Shown here: positions 17,138 to 26,500 of the stretch, one piece after another | Layout of the letters: the number at the start of each line of letters is the position of its first letter | Position numbering within the stretch: the first letter of the stretch is position 1 | Assembly (NCBI RefSeq): GCF_014645655.1 | Contig: NZ_BMMD01000002.1 | Location: forward strand, 124,001-188,000 | Direction of reading: 5' to 3' | Source of the DNA: Agromyces bauzanensis | GTDB taxonomy: Bacteria; Actinomycetota; Actinomycetes; Actinomycetales; Microbacteriaceae | Length of the DNA: 64,000 nt | Made by a program: the position numbers and the translations under genes | The notes under the pieces: model-generated | Databases searched by the model: none | The model's input: only the letters and a program-made list of their open reading frames with translations | Told to the model about the DNA's origin: nothing

Positions 17138-18244
17138 GTGTTCGAAGGACGTATCGCACGATTCGACGAGGTCGAGCGACCCTTCCAGTTGCGCACCGAG
17201 CGCCTGGACGGGGTCGGACCGGGGGAGATTCTGGTCAGAGTCCGGCGCACGAATGTGTGCGCATCGGATCTGCACGCGTGGCATGGCAGTTTCGCCACGA
17301 AGGGGCTTGGCGGGCAGCTGCCCACTGTACTCGGACACGAGATGGTGGGTAGCGTGGCCGCTCTCGGCGAGGGGGTGGCCACCGATCTCAACGGCGTCCC
17401 CCTCGCCGAGGGGACCCGCGTGGTGTTCCCCTACTTCTTCCCCTGCCACCGGTGCCGGTCGTGCCTGTCGGGTCATCCGATCTCCTGCGATCGGATGACG
17501 ATGGCAATGCTCGGCCGCGCCGACAAGCCGCCGTACTTCGTCGGGGGCTTCGGCGAGTACTTCCTCCTCCCCGCCGAGGCCGTCGTCTACGTCGTACCTG
17601 ACACCCTGCCGGACGAGTATGCTGCCGGCGCGAACTGCGCGCTCTCCCAGGTGATCTACGGCCTTGATCGAGTGGGGCAGGGCTTCGGTGAGACGGTCGT
17701 CGTGCAGGGCGCCGGCGGCCTCGGGCTCTTCGCGACGGCCGTCGCGAAGGCACGCGGCGCATCGACGGTCATCACTGTCGACGGTGTCGCCGAGCGACTC
17801 GAGCTCGCGAAGGGATTCGGCGCTGATCATATCGTCGATATCTCCGCGATCGAGTCCTCCCGCGACCGCGTGAAGCGGGTCCGCGAGCTCACCGGCGGGC
17901 GCGGCGCCGATGTTGTCGTCGAGGTGGTGGGAAGCCCGGCAGTCATCGACGAGGGCCTGAAGATGCTCGGGCAGTTCGGCCGCTATCTGGAGATCGGCAA
18001 CATCGGCTTCGGCCGCACCGCGGAACTCGATCCGTCGCGTCTGGTGTTCGGCAACAAGACGATCGTCGGCGTCTCCCTGTACGACCCCATCGTGCTCGGC
18101 ACGGCACTGACGTTCCTTGAGCAGCATCAGCATCACCTGCCGCTCGACCGGCTCAGCGGGGTATCGTACAGACTCGACGAGATCGACACGGCCTTCGCGG
18201 ACGCCGACAGCCGCCGCGTCGTGCGAGCGGCGATCGTCCCTTGA
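17138..18244 (+). CDS. Zinc-dependent alcohol dehydrogenase
   Basis: This 368-residue medium-chain dehydrogenase has catalytic zinc residues in NVCASDLHAWHG and GHEMVG, structural-zinc cysteines in CHRCRSCLSGHPISC, and the NAD(P) loop QGAGGLGLFATAVAK. It should oxidise the hydroxy acid released by the lactonase to the aldehyde acid. An incoming cyclic alcohol giving the ketone is an alternative. The GTG at 17138 is preceded by GAAGGAG. The gaps to the lactonase (48 bp) and aldehyde dehydrogenase (46 bp) fit one operon. Confidence 0.9.
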   Translation: MFEGRIARFDEVERPFQLRTERLDGVGPGEILVRVRRTNVCASDLHAWHGSFATKGLGGQLPTVLGHEMVGSVAALGEGVATDLNGVPLAEGTRVVFPYFFPCHRCRSCLSGHPISCDRMTMAMLGRADKPPYFVGGFGEYFLLPAEAVVYVVPDTLPDEYAAGANCALSQVIYGLDRVGQGFGETVVVQGAGGLGLFATAVAKARGASTVITVDGVAERLELAKGFGADHIVDISAIESSRDRVKRVRELTGGRGADVVVEVVGSPAVIDEGLKMLGQFGRYLEIGNIGFGRTAELDPSRLVFGNKTIVGVSLYDPIVLGTALTFLEQHQHHLPLDRLSGVSYRLDEIDTAFADADSRRVVRAAIVP

Positions 18245-18290
18245 CCGGCCCTGCAGACATCCGGCAGCATCCACGTCGACAGGAGAAAGC

Positions 18291-19715
18291 ATGTCCGACC
18301 ATGATTACGACCGCACCCGTCACTTCATCGGCGGCGAGTGGACCCCCTCGTTGGGCACCGGTGGGATCGAGGTCGTCGACCCCTCGACGGAGCAGACGAT
18401 CGGGTCGGTGCCGCGCGGCGATGGCCGCGATGTAGACACGGCGGTCGCCGCCGCGCGGGAGGCGTTCGACCCCCTGGTCTCGGTCGAGGAGCGGCGGGCA
18501 CGCGCGTCGCGCGCGATTGAGGCGATGAGGGCGCGGTTGCCGCAGATCGCCGAGACGATCAGCCGCGAGATGGGCGCCCCCATCCGCATCGCCACTACCG
18601 TGCAGACCCAGGTGCCGCTCGCGGTCGCGGAGGGAATCCTCGAGGCATTCGACGACTTCGAACACGAGCGTCGGGTGGGCAACTCGCTCGTCGTGCGCGA
18701 GCCCTACGGGGTCGCCGCTGCGGTGACCCCGTGGAATTACCCGCTCTATCAGGTGGTAGCGAAGGTGATCCCGGCGATCGCCGCGGGCTGCACCGTCGTG
18801 GTCAAGCCGAGCAATGAGGCCCCGCTGTCGGTGTTCGAGTTCTTCGACGCGCTTGCCGACGCAGACCTCCCGCCGGGCGTGGTGAACCTCGTCTCCGGCA
18901 GCGGGGCGGTGATCGGCGAGCGGCTCGCGGAGCACCCAGACGTGGACCTGATCTCCTTCACTGGGTCAACGGGCGTCGGCATCCGCGTCGCACAGGTCGC
19001 CGCAGCCACCGTGAAGAAGGTGACTCTGGAGCTCGGAGGCAAGTCAGCCAACGTCATCCTTGACGACGCTGACCTCGCCACCGCCGTGAAGGTGGGTGTG
19101 GGCAACGCATTCCTCAACGCCGGGCAGACCTGCATGGCGTGGACGCGGATGCTGGTGCCGGAGTCGCGATACGTCGAGGCGCTCGCGCTGGCGGAGAGCG
19201 CCGCGTCGCGCTACGGCGTCGGGGACCCGGCCGATCCTGCGACACGCCTTGGTCCGGTGGCATCGTCGAACCAGTTCGATACCGTGCGCGGGTTCATCGA
19301 GCGCGCGATCGCCGACGGCGCACGCCTCATCACGGGAGGTGTCCAACGCGTGCGCGAACCGGGCTACTTCCTCGCCCCGACGGTCTTCGCCGATGTCGAT
19401 CCTCAATCCGAGCTCGCCCAAGAGGAGGTATTCGGCCCTGTGCTCGCGATCATCCCCTACCGTGATGAGGCCGACGCACTGCGCATCGCCAATGACAGCC
19501 TCTACGGGCTAGCGGGCGCGGTGTGGTCGGGCAGCGACGATCGCGCAATGGCGTTCGCCCGCGGCATCCGGACCGGTCAGGTGGACATCAACGGCGGGCG
19601 ATACAACCCGAGCGCGCCGTTCGGCGGGTACAAGCGCTCCGGCGTCGGCCGTGAGCTCGGGGCCATGGGGCTCGAGGAGTACCTGCAGACGAAGTCGCTT
19701 CAGCTGCCGGTCTGA
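18291..19715 (+). CDS. NAD(P)-dependent aldehyde dehydrogenase
   Basis: This 474-residue enzyme has the family's catalytic Glu in TLELGGKSANVIL, the catalytic Cys in NAGQTCMAW and the cofactor segment TPWNYPLYQVVAKVIPAI. It should convert the aldehyde acid to a dicarboxylic acid, the substrate of the CoA ligase. AGGAG precedes the ATG by six bases. It is the last gene of the plus-strand operon and converges with the regulator with 27 bp between stop codons, too short for an obvious terminator. Confidence 0.92.
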   Translation: MSDHDYDRTRHFIGGEWTPSLGTGGIEVVDPSTEQTIGSVPRGDGRDVDTAVAAAREAFDPLVSVEERRARASRAIEAMRARLPQIAETISREMGAPIRIATTVQTQVPLAVAEGILEAFDDFEHERRVGNSLVVREPYGVAAAVTPWNYPLYQVVAKVIPAIAAGCTVVVKPSNEAPLSVFEFFDALADADLPPGVVNLVSGSGAVIGERLAEHPDVDLISFTGSTGVGIRVAQVAAATVKKVTLELGGKSANVILDDADLATAVKVGVGNAFLNAGQTCMAWTRMLVPESRYVEALALAESAASRYGVGDPADPATRLGPVASSNQFDTVRGFIERAIADGARLITGGVQRVREPGYFLAPTVFADVDPQSELAQEEVFGPVLAIIPYRDEADALRIANDSLYGLAGAVWSGSDDRAMAFARGIRTGQVDINGGRYNPSAPFGGYKRSGVGRELGAMGLEEYLQTKSLQLPV

Positions 19716-19742
19716 GCGACTCGGCGCTCGAACCATCGGCTG

Positions 19743-21497
19743 TCAGTCGGCGAGGTCCGCGCCGGCGGAGATCCCGAGCGACCGCAGCTTGCGGTACAGG
19801 GTGGCCCGGCCGATGCCGAGCACCCTTGCCGCCTCCGTGCGATTGCCGTCGACGACCGCGAGGGTCTTGACGATGAGGTCGCGTTCCGAGTACTCCATAG
19901 GGGTGAGCTTGCGGCCCTGGGCGCGCCGCAGGATCAGGTGCGGGAGATGGGCCGGCTCGATGACGCCCCGGGGCGCTGCGCCGAGCGCGACGCCGAGGAC
20001 GTCGCGGAGCTCGGTGATGTTCCCCGGCCATTCGTAGCGCATGAGCGCCTGAAGCGCGGCCGAGCTGCAGACGGCGGGCCGCTGCGAAGAGAGGTCCGCG
20101 AGGAGCGCGGGGACGATCTCGGCGATGTCCTCGCTGCGCTGCCGGAGCGGAGGCAGCCACACCTGCTGAGGAAACGCGCCGATGGTGCGGGTGACGGCAT
20201 CCGTGGCGTCCTCGTGGACCGTGACGATCAGCTGCGCGGGACGGGAGACCCGACGTGCGAGTGCGGCCAGCTCATCGAGCGACTCGGGCGCCAGGAGCTG
20301 GAGGTGCCGGATGATGACGCCGTCGCCGCGTTCGAGAGCCGCGCGGCAGCGCTCCACCAGCCGCCCAGGGCCCTCGCGCCCGTCGACGGCGGCGTCGAAC
20401 TCGCGCACGGACTCGTGCCCCGCCTGCGCGTGCAGGTGCGCTGCGAACCGGTGCTTGCCCGTGCCGGACTCACCGCACACGGCGATCGGCTGCCCGCTGC
20501 GGATGAGCGCGGGAACACGGTCGAGCACGTGGACCCACTGGGCGCTGCGTCCGGGCGGGGAGGAACCCGCGGATGCCGGCGCGCTCTCGTTCGCGGTGAG
20601 CGCCGGGATCGGCACAGGCTGTGCCGACGGGATCGGCGAGAAGCGCACGACGAGTCCGAGGGCGCCATGGTCACCGCCGTCGACCGGGCTGATCCGGATG
20701 CCGTAGCGTCCCGTCGAGAGCTCCACCGTGCCGACGTCGTGGCCGCCGGCGACGAGGCCGGAGGCCACCTCCCAGAGCACGGCCTGGTCGAGCCCGTTGA
20801 GGATGCCCGCCGCAGCGGAGTTGGTCAGGAGGAAATTCGTGCGCATTGCGACGAGCGGCGCACGCGTGCGTCGCCGCATTCGCACGAAAGCCTCCAGCAG
20901 CGCGCTTTCAGAGGCGGAGGCCTCCTGGGCGAAACGTGTCTCGATGTGCTTGGTCGCCTCGACCAGGAGCGGCGTCATCAGCGGATGAAAGTCAGTCGCG
21001 AGGCACGTAAAATCGAGCACGCCCTCGATGGTGCCGCGCGTGGGGTGAAGGATCGGAATGCCGACGCACGAGAACCGGTGCAGGAAGTCGGCGAAGTGCT
21101 CTGTGCCGTGAACAATGACGGCTTTGCGCTCCTCCAGTGCGGTGCCGACACCGTTGGTGCCGGCGAACTCCTCGGCGAACTCGAAACCGGGTGCGATTCT
21201 GGCATTGTCGAGCTTGTCGTTGAGCGCCCTCTGCGCCACCCAGCGATTGACGATCCTGCCATCGACATCGGCGAGAACCATGCTGTGGCGGGTGCCCGAC
21301 ATCGAGTCGATGAGCCTTTCCAGGACGGGTTGCGCTGCACGGGAGAGTCGGTTCTCGCGATCGAAGTCGTCGCTGTAGGGAAGCTCAAACTCGGCGGCCT
21401 GCGGGACGCCCGACGCGTACGAGCGCAGCCAGGAGGCGGCGATCAGCGGCCGCGGAGTCCGGGTGCGGTTGATCGCGGGCGCTTCGGAGTTGCGCAT
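19743..21497 (-). CDS. AcoR-like GAF/AAA+/Fis regulator lacking the sigma-54 contact motif
   Basis: This 584-residue activator has a GAF-type sensory region (about 55-180, with EEFAGTNGVGTALEERKAV), a central AAA+ module with a Walker A-like GESGTGKH, LPPLRQRSEDI and YEWPGNITELRDVL, and a C-terminal Fis helix-turn-helix (GNRTEAARVLGIGRATLYRK). The GAFTGA loop and a normal Walker B are missing, so it should work without sigma-54, as in other actinobacterial relatives. ATG 21497 follows GGAGGG; ATGs at 21515 and 21509 lack a site. It is the obvious controller of both flanking operons and, through site 3, of itself. Ligand unknown. Confidence 0.88.
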   Translation of the reverse strand: MRNSEAPAINRTRTPRPLIAASWLRSYASGVPQAAEFELPYSDDFDRENRLSRAAQPVLERLIDSMSGTRHSMVLADVDGRIVNRWVAQRALNDKLDNARIAPGFEFAEEFAGTNGVGTALEERKAVIVHGTEHFADFLHRFSCVGIPILHPTRGTIEGVLDFTCLATDFHPLMTPLLVEATKHIETRFAQEASASESALLEAFVRMRRRTRAPLVAMRTNFLLTNSAAAGILNGLDQAVLWEVASGLVAGGHDVGTVELSTGRYGIRISPVDGGDHGALGLVVRFSPIPSAQPVPIPALTANESAPASAGSSPPGRSAQWVHVLDRVPALIRSGQPIAVCGESGTGKHRFAAHLHAQAGHESVREFDAAVDGREGPGRLVERCRAALERGDGVIIRHLQLLAPESLDELAALARRVSRPAQLIVTVHEDATDAVTRTIGAFPQQVWLPPLRQRSEDIAEIVPALLADLSSQRPAVCSSAALQALMRYEWPGNITELRDVLGVALGAAPRGVIEPAHLPHLILRRAQGRKLTPMEYSERDLIVKTLAVVDGNRTEAARVLGIGRATLYRKLRSLGISAGADLAD

Positions 21498-21602
21498 CGG
21501 GCCCTCCATCCTCATTGACAGTAGGTGCGCAGGAGCAAGATGCTCCCTGAAGAAAGAACTCTAAGAAAGAATAGGCCGAAATGATCCGTCCCGTCAGTGG
21601 CG

Positions 21603-21623
21603 GCCGTCTCATTCTGAGACGGC
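21603..21623. promoter_or_regulatory. Palindromic operator candidate, site 3
   Basis: GCCGTCTC-ATTCT-GAGACGGC, perfect 8-bp arms around the same GTCTC-N5-GAGAC core, about 105 bp upstream of the regulator start on the minus strand. It suggests autoregulation. Confidence 0.65.
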
Positions 21624-21681
21624 GGAACCCGCGACAGGTCCACGCGTTGATGGCGATCGTGCCGTAGCACAGGTCGCGTGA

Positions 21682-21775
21682 TGACGGCCATGTGAGACTG
21701 CCCGTAGCCGTCACGAAGGCTGCCCGGTGGCGGTCAGCAGGATTGCCCGCTGGTGGCCATGAGTTCTGCCCACGT
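21682..21775. repeat. IS21-like terminal repeat block
   Basis: Four degenerate tandem repeats with a 22-23 bp period each end in TGCCC (21699, 21721, 21744, 21767), and most carry GGCCAT or a variant before it. Multiple repeats of this kind with TGGTGGCCA/TGCCCAC are typical of the ends of IS21-family elements, where the transposase binds. No istA or istB sequence remains beside it. The rest of 21516-21951 holds only site 3 and no supported gene. Confidence 0.5.
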
Positions 21776-21951
21776 CTGATGGTTCTGTTCCCGCGCGTCG
21801 TCGCGGGGGCGGCACCCCTTCCCGGTTCGATGACGGTGCTTGTGTCGTCGTCGTGCCCGGGAAGGGGCTGTGTCGAAGTCTGACGGAGAGCCGGGTGCAC
21901 GCGGTCAGCGTAGCCACGGCGACGATCGGCGGTGCCGAGGCATCCGCAGCC

Positions 21952-23397
21952 CTACCAGCTCACCGGCAGCGCCTTGCCCTCCTCGTAGCCGGCCGCCGAC
22001 TGCACGCCCACGAGCGCCCGCTCGCGGAACTCCTCGATCGACCGCGCACCCGCGTAGGTGAATGCGCTGCGCACGCCCGACGTGATCATGTCGAGCAGGT
22101 CCTCGAGCGAGGGCCGCAGCGGGTCGAGGTAGATCGACGACGACGAGATCCCCTCGGCGAACAACTCCTTCCGGGCGAGCTCGTAGGGCGAGAGCCTGTC
22201 GAAGCGCTCGCGCACGGCCTTCGTCGACGCCATGCCCCAGCTCTCCTTGAAGAGGCGGCCGGATGCGTCACGCCGAAGGGTTCCCGGCGCCTCGATGGTG
22301 CCGGCGAACCACGAGCCGATCATGACGGATGCCGCGCCCGCCGCGAGCGCGAGCGCCACGTCGCGCGGGTACCGCACGCCGCCGTCCGCCCACACCGTGG
22401 CGCCCAGCTCACGGGCTGCCTCCGCGGTCTCGAGCACTGCGGAGAACTGCGGACGACCGACCGCCGTCATCATGCGCGTGGTGCACATCGCGCCGGGTCC
22501 GACGCCGACCTTGAGCACGTCGGCGCCGGCCTCGACGAGGTCGGCGACCGCGTCGGCGGTCACGATGTTGCCGGCGACGATCGGCACGCCGAGGCCGAGG
22601 TCGCGCACGACGCCGACCGCGCGGATCATTCCCTCCTGATGGCCGTGCGCGGTGTCGATCACGAGCATGTCGACGCCCGCGGCGACGAGCGCCTTCGCCC
22701 TCGCGGCGACGTCGCCGTTGATGCCGACGGCCGCCGCCACGCGCAGTCGTCCGCCGGCGTCCACGTTCGGTTCGTACAGCGTGCCGCGCAGGGCGCTCCG
22801 CCGGCTCAGGGTGCCGACGACGCGACCGTGCTCCATGACCGGTGCGAAGTCGATGCCGGCCTCGACCATGAGGTCGAACGCCCGGCGCGGCGTCTCCACG
22901 TCGTCGGCGTCGAGCGACGCCATCCCGCCGTGCACGAGGTCGCCGAGCCGAGCGTCGGGCAGGGCGGTAGCCAGGCGCTCCGCGGCGATGCATCCGACGT
23001 ACGCCCCGCGCGAATCGTGCAGCACGATGCCGTGCCCCGGCACCGGCGGGAGCGACGCCAGGGCGTCCCCCGCCGTGTCGTCGGGCCCGAAGTGATGGGG
23101 CGTGTCGAACCGCGGCGACTGCGCCTTCACCCAGCGGATCGCCGCGTCGAGGTCCTGCAGGTGCAGGTCCTGCGGCAGCACCCCGAGGCCGCCACGCCTG
23201 GCCAGGGTCGCCGCAAGCCGCGGGCCGGTGACCGAGTTCATGTTCGCGGAGACGAGCGGAACGGATGCCCCGGAGCCGTCGTCGGGAGCGAGCGAGACGT
23301 CGAGCCGGCTCGTGACGCCAGAGCGGCTCGGCACGAGGAACACGTCGGAGTACGTGAGGTCGTGGCGCGGGGTCGTCCGGTAGAACTCCATGGGCAT
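21952..23397 (-). CDS. guaB1: GuaB1-family GMP reductase (IMP dehydrogenase-related)
   Basis: This 481-residue TIM-barrel protein has an inserted CBS pair (about residues 95-210). Family features are TYSDVFLVPSRSGVTSR, DTAHGHQEGMIRAV, IVAGNIVTADAVADL and the catalytic-cysteine loop GVGPGAMCTTRMMTAVGRPQ near residue 305. Mycobacterial GuaB1 acts as a GMP reductase in purine salvage, converting GMP to IMP; transfer of that role here is by family. The first ATG is used; a second ATG two codons later is equally possible. Confidence 0.88.
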   Translation of the reverse strand: MPMEFYRTTPRHDLTYSDVFLVPSRSGVTSRLDVSLAPDDGSGASVPLVSANMNSVTGPRLAATLARRGGLGVLPQDLHLQDLDAAIRWVKAQSPRFDTPHHFGPDDTAGDALASLPPVPGHGIVLHDSRGAYVGCIAAERLATALPDARLGDLVHGGMASLDADDVETPRRAFDLMVEAGIDFAPVMEHGRVVGTLSRRSALRGTLYEPNVDAGGRLRVAAAVGINGDVAARAKALVAAGVDMLVIDTAHGHQEGMIRAVGVVRDLGLGVPIVAGNIVTADAVADLVEAGADVLKVGVGPGAMCTTRMMTAVGRPQFSAVLETAEAARELGATVWADGGVRYPRDVALALAAGAASVMIGSWFAGTIEAPGTLRRDASGRLFKESWGMASTKAVRERFDRLSPYELARKELFAEGISSSSIYLDPLRPSLEDLLDMITSGVRSAFTYAGARSIEEFRERALVGVQSAAGYEEGKALPVSW

Positions 23398-23533
23398 TAC
23401 GCTACCGCCGCAACCGGGGCGCCAGCCTCCCGGAGGGGTTTAGGCTTGTGTGGGTGATCGGGCACCGTATGCGTGTGCACGTGGCGGTCGCCGCAGGCAA
23501 TCCAACAGCGATGGAGAGAGTGGGCGAGAAGCT

Positions 23534-26500
23534 GTGTCGAGCCAACTGACCGGGTCGGGATCCGAGGAGACGACAGCGGGCGAGTACGGGGCCAATGAGT
23601 GGCTCGTCGATGAGATGTACGAGAAGTACCTCGCCGACCCCGAGTCCGTCGACCGGACCTGGTGGCCGGTCCTCGAGCACTATCGCCAGGTTCGCACGGG
23701 GACCACCGCGACGCCGGCGCCGCTGTCGACGGACGGCGTGCAGCCCGCCGCCCCCGCCGAGACCGCACCCCAGCAGGCAGTCGCAGCAGCCGAGCCACCC
23801 GTGTCCGAGCCCGCACCGCCGGCCGCGGCATCCGCTCCGATCACCGCACCCTCGCCCGTCGTCGGGCAGGCGCCCGAGGCACGCACGACCTCGGTGGCGC
23901 CGCGCACCGCGCCCGTGCCCGCCGACGTGCCGATCACGAGCCCGCAGCAGGTACTCGCCGGGGCGCCGCGGGAGGACGAGGTCGTCACCCTCAAGGGCCT
24001 GCCGAAGACCCTCGCGGCGAACATGGACCAGAGCCTCACCGTGCCGACCGCGACCAGCGTGCGCACCATCCCGGCGAAGCTCATGATCGACAACCGCATC
24101 GTGATCAACAACCACCTCCGACGTTCGCGCGGCGGCAAGGTGTCGTTCACGCACCTCATCGGGTGGGCGCTCATCCAGGCCCTCAAGGAGTTCCCGAGCC
24201 AGAACGTGTACTACGCCGAGGTCGACGGCAAGCCGAGCATGCTCAAGCCCGCGCACATCGGGCTCGGCATCGCCATCGACCTCCCCAAGCCCGACGGCAG
24301 CCGCGCTCTCCTCGTGCCGGCGATCAAGCGCGCCGAGACGATGACGTTCAACGAGTACCTCGCCGCCTACGAGGACCTCGTGCAGCGCGCCCGCCAGAAC
24401 AAGCTGAAGGCCGACGACTTCCAGGGCGCGTCCGTCTCGCTCACCAATCCGGGCGGCATCGGCACGGTGCACTCGGTGCCCCGGCTCATGAAGGGCCAGG
24501 GCTGCATCATCGGCGCCGGCGCCCTCGAATACCCGGCCGAGTTCCAGGGCTCGTCGGAGAAGACGCTCGCGAACCTCGCGATCGGCAAGACGATCACGCT
24601 CACCTCCACCTACGACCACCGGGTCATCCAGGGCGCGGGATCCGGCGAGTTCCTGAAGAAGGTGCACGAGCTCCTCATCGGCCAGCGCGGGTTCTACGAG
24701 GACCTCTTCGCCGCGCTCCGCCTGCCCTACGAGCCCATCCGCTGGGCCCCCGACATCTCGGTCGACATCGCCAGCGCCATCGACAAGACGGCCCGCGTGC
24801 AGGAGCTCATCAACGCGTTCCGCGTGCGTGGCCACCTCATGGCCGACACCGACCCGCTCGAGTACGTGCAGCGCTCCCACCCCGACCTCGACATCGCGAG
24901 CCACGGCCTCACCTTCTGGGACCTCGATCGCGAATTCGTCACCGGCGGATTCGGCGACAAGCGCACTGCGCTCCTCCGCGACATCCTCGGCGTGCTCCGC
25001 GACTCGTACTGCCGAACCATCGGCATCGAGTACATGCACATCCAGGACCCCGTGCAGCGCCGCTGGATCCAGAACGAGGTCGAGCGCAAGTACGAGAAGC
25101 CGACCCACGACGAGCAGATGCGCATCCTCGGCAAGCTCAACGAGGCCGAGGCCTTCGAGACGTTCCTGCAGACGAAGTACGTCGGCCAGAAGCGCTTCAG
25201 CCTCGAGGGCGGCGAGTCCGTCATCGCACTCCTCGACGAGATCCTGCAGGGCGCCGCGAAGGAGGGCCTCGACGAGGTCGCCATCGGAATGGCGCACCGC
25301 GGGCGCCTCAACGTGCTCACGAACGTCGCAGGCAAGACCTACGGCCAGGTGTTCCGCGAGTTCGAGGGCACCCAGGACTCGAGGAACTTCTCCGGCTCGG
25401 GCGACGTGAAGTACCACCTCGGCACCGAAGGCGTCTTCACGGCCGACGACGGCCACCAGATCCCGGTGACACTCGCCGCCAACCCGTCGCACCTCGAGGC
25501 CGTCGACGGCGTGCTCGAGGGCATCGTGCGCGCCAAGCAGGACCGTAAGCCCATCGGCACGTTCTCCACGCTGCCGGTCCTCATCCACGGTGACGCTGCC
25601 ATTGCCGGCCAGGGGGTCGTCGTCGAGACGATGCAGATGTCGCAGCTGCGCGGCTATCGCACCGGCGGCACGATCCATGTGAACATCAACAACCAGGTGG
25701 GCTTCACGACCGTGCCGGGCGACGCGCGCTCGTCGATCTACTCGACGGACGTCGCGAAGACGATCCAGGCGCCCATCTTCCACGTGAACGGCGACGACCC
25801 CGAGGCCGTCGTGCGCGTCGCGGAGCTTGCGTTCCGCTACCGCCAGGAGTTCAAGCGCGACGTCGTCGTCGACCTCGTCTGCTACCGGCGTCGCGGGCAC
25901 AACGAGGGCGACGACCCATCGATGACGCAGCCGCTCATGTACAACCTCATCGAGGCCAAGCGCTCGGTGCGAAAGCTCTACACCGAGGCCCTCGTCGGCC
26001 GCGGCGACATCACCGAGGAGGAGTACGAGGCGGCGCACCGCGACTTCCAGGACCGCCTCGAGCGCGCCTTCGCCGAGACGCACGCCGCACAGACGGGCGC
26101 GATCCCCGTCGTCGGTGCGACCGACTCGACCCGCGAGCCCGAGTCGCCGTCGGGCGAGCTCGCGACCACGGGGGTCTCCGTCGAGGTCGTGCACGCGATC
26201 GGCGACGCGTTCGCCAACAAGCCGGCGGGCTTCACCGTGCACCCGAAGATCCAGCAGCTCCTGACCAAGCGCCAGGACATGAGCCGCAACGGCAAGATCG
26301 ACTGGGGCTTCGGCGAGCTGCTCGCGCTCGGCTCGCTCCTGCTCGAGGGCACGCCGGTGCGCTTCGCCGGCCAGGATGCCCGCCGCGGAACGTTCGTGCA
26401 GCGGCACGCGGTGCTGCACGACCGCGAGAACGGCCAGGAGTGGCTGCCGCTGCAGAACCTCTCCGACAACCAGGCCCGCTTCTGGATCTACGACTCGCTG

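Noticed and set aside
23402-26419. Open frame of about 1000 codons antisense to kgd
   Set aside because: Arg/Val/Leu/Ala-rich with no domain; the overlapping kgd frame is unmistakable. Such frames are common in GC-rich DNA because stop codons are rare in the antisense phase.
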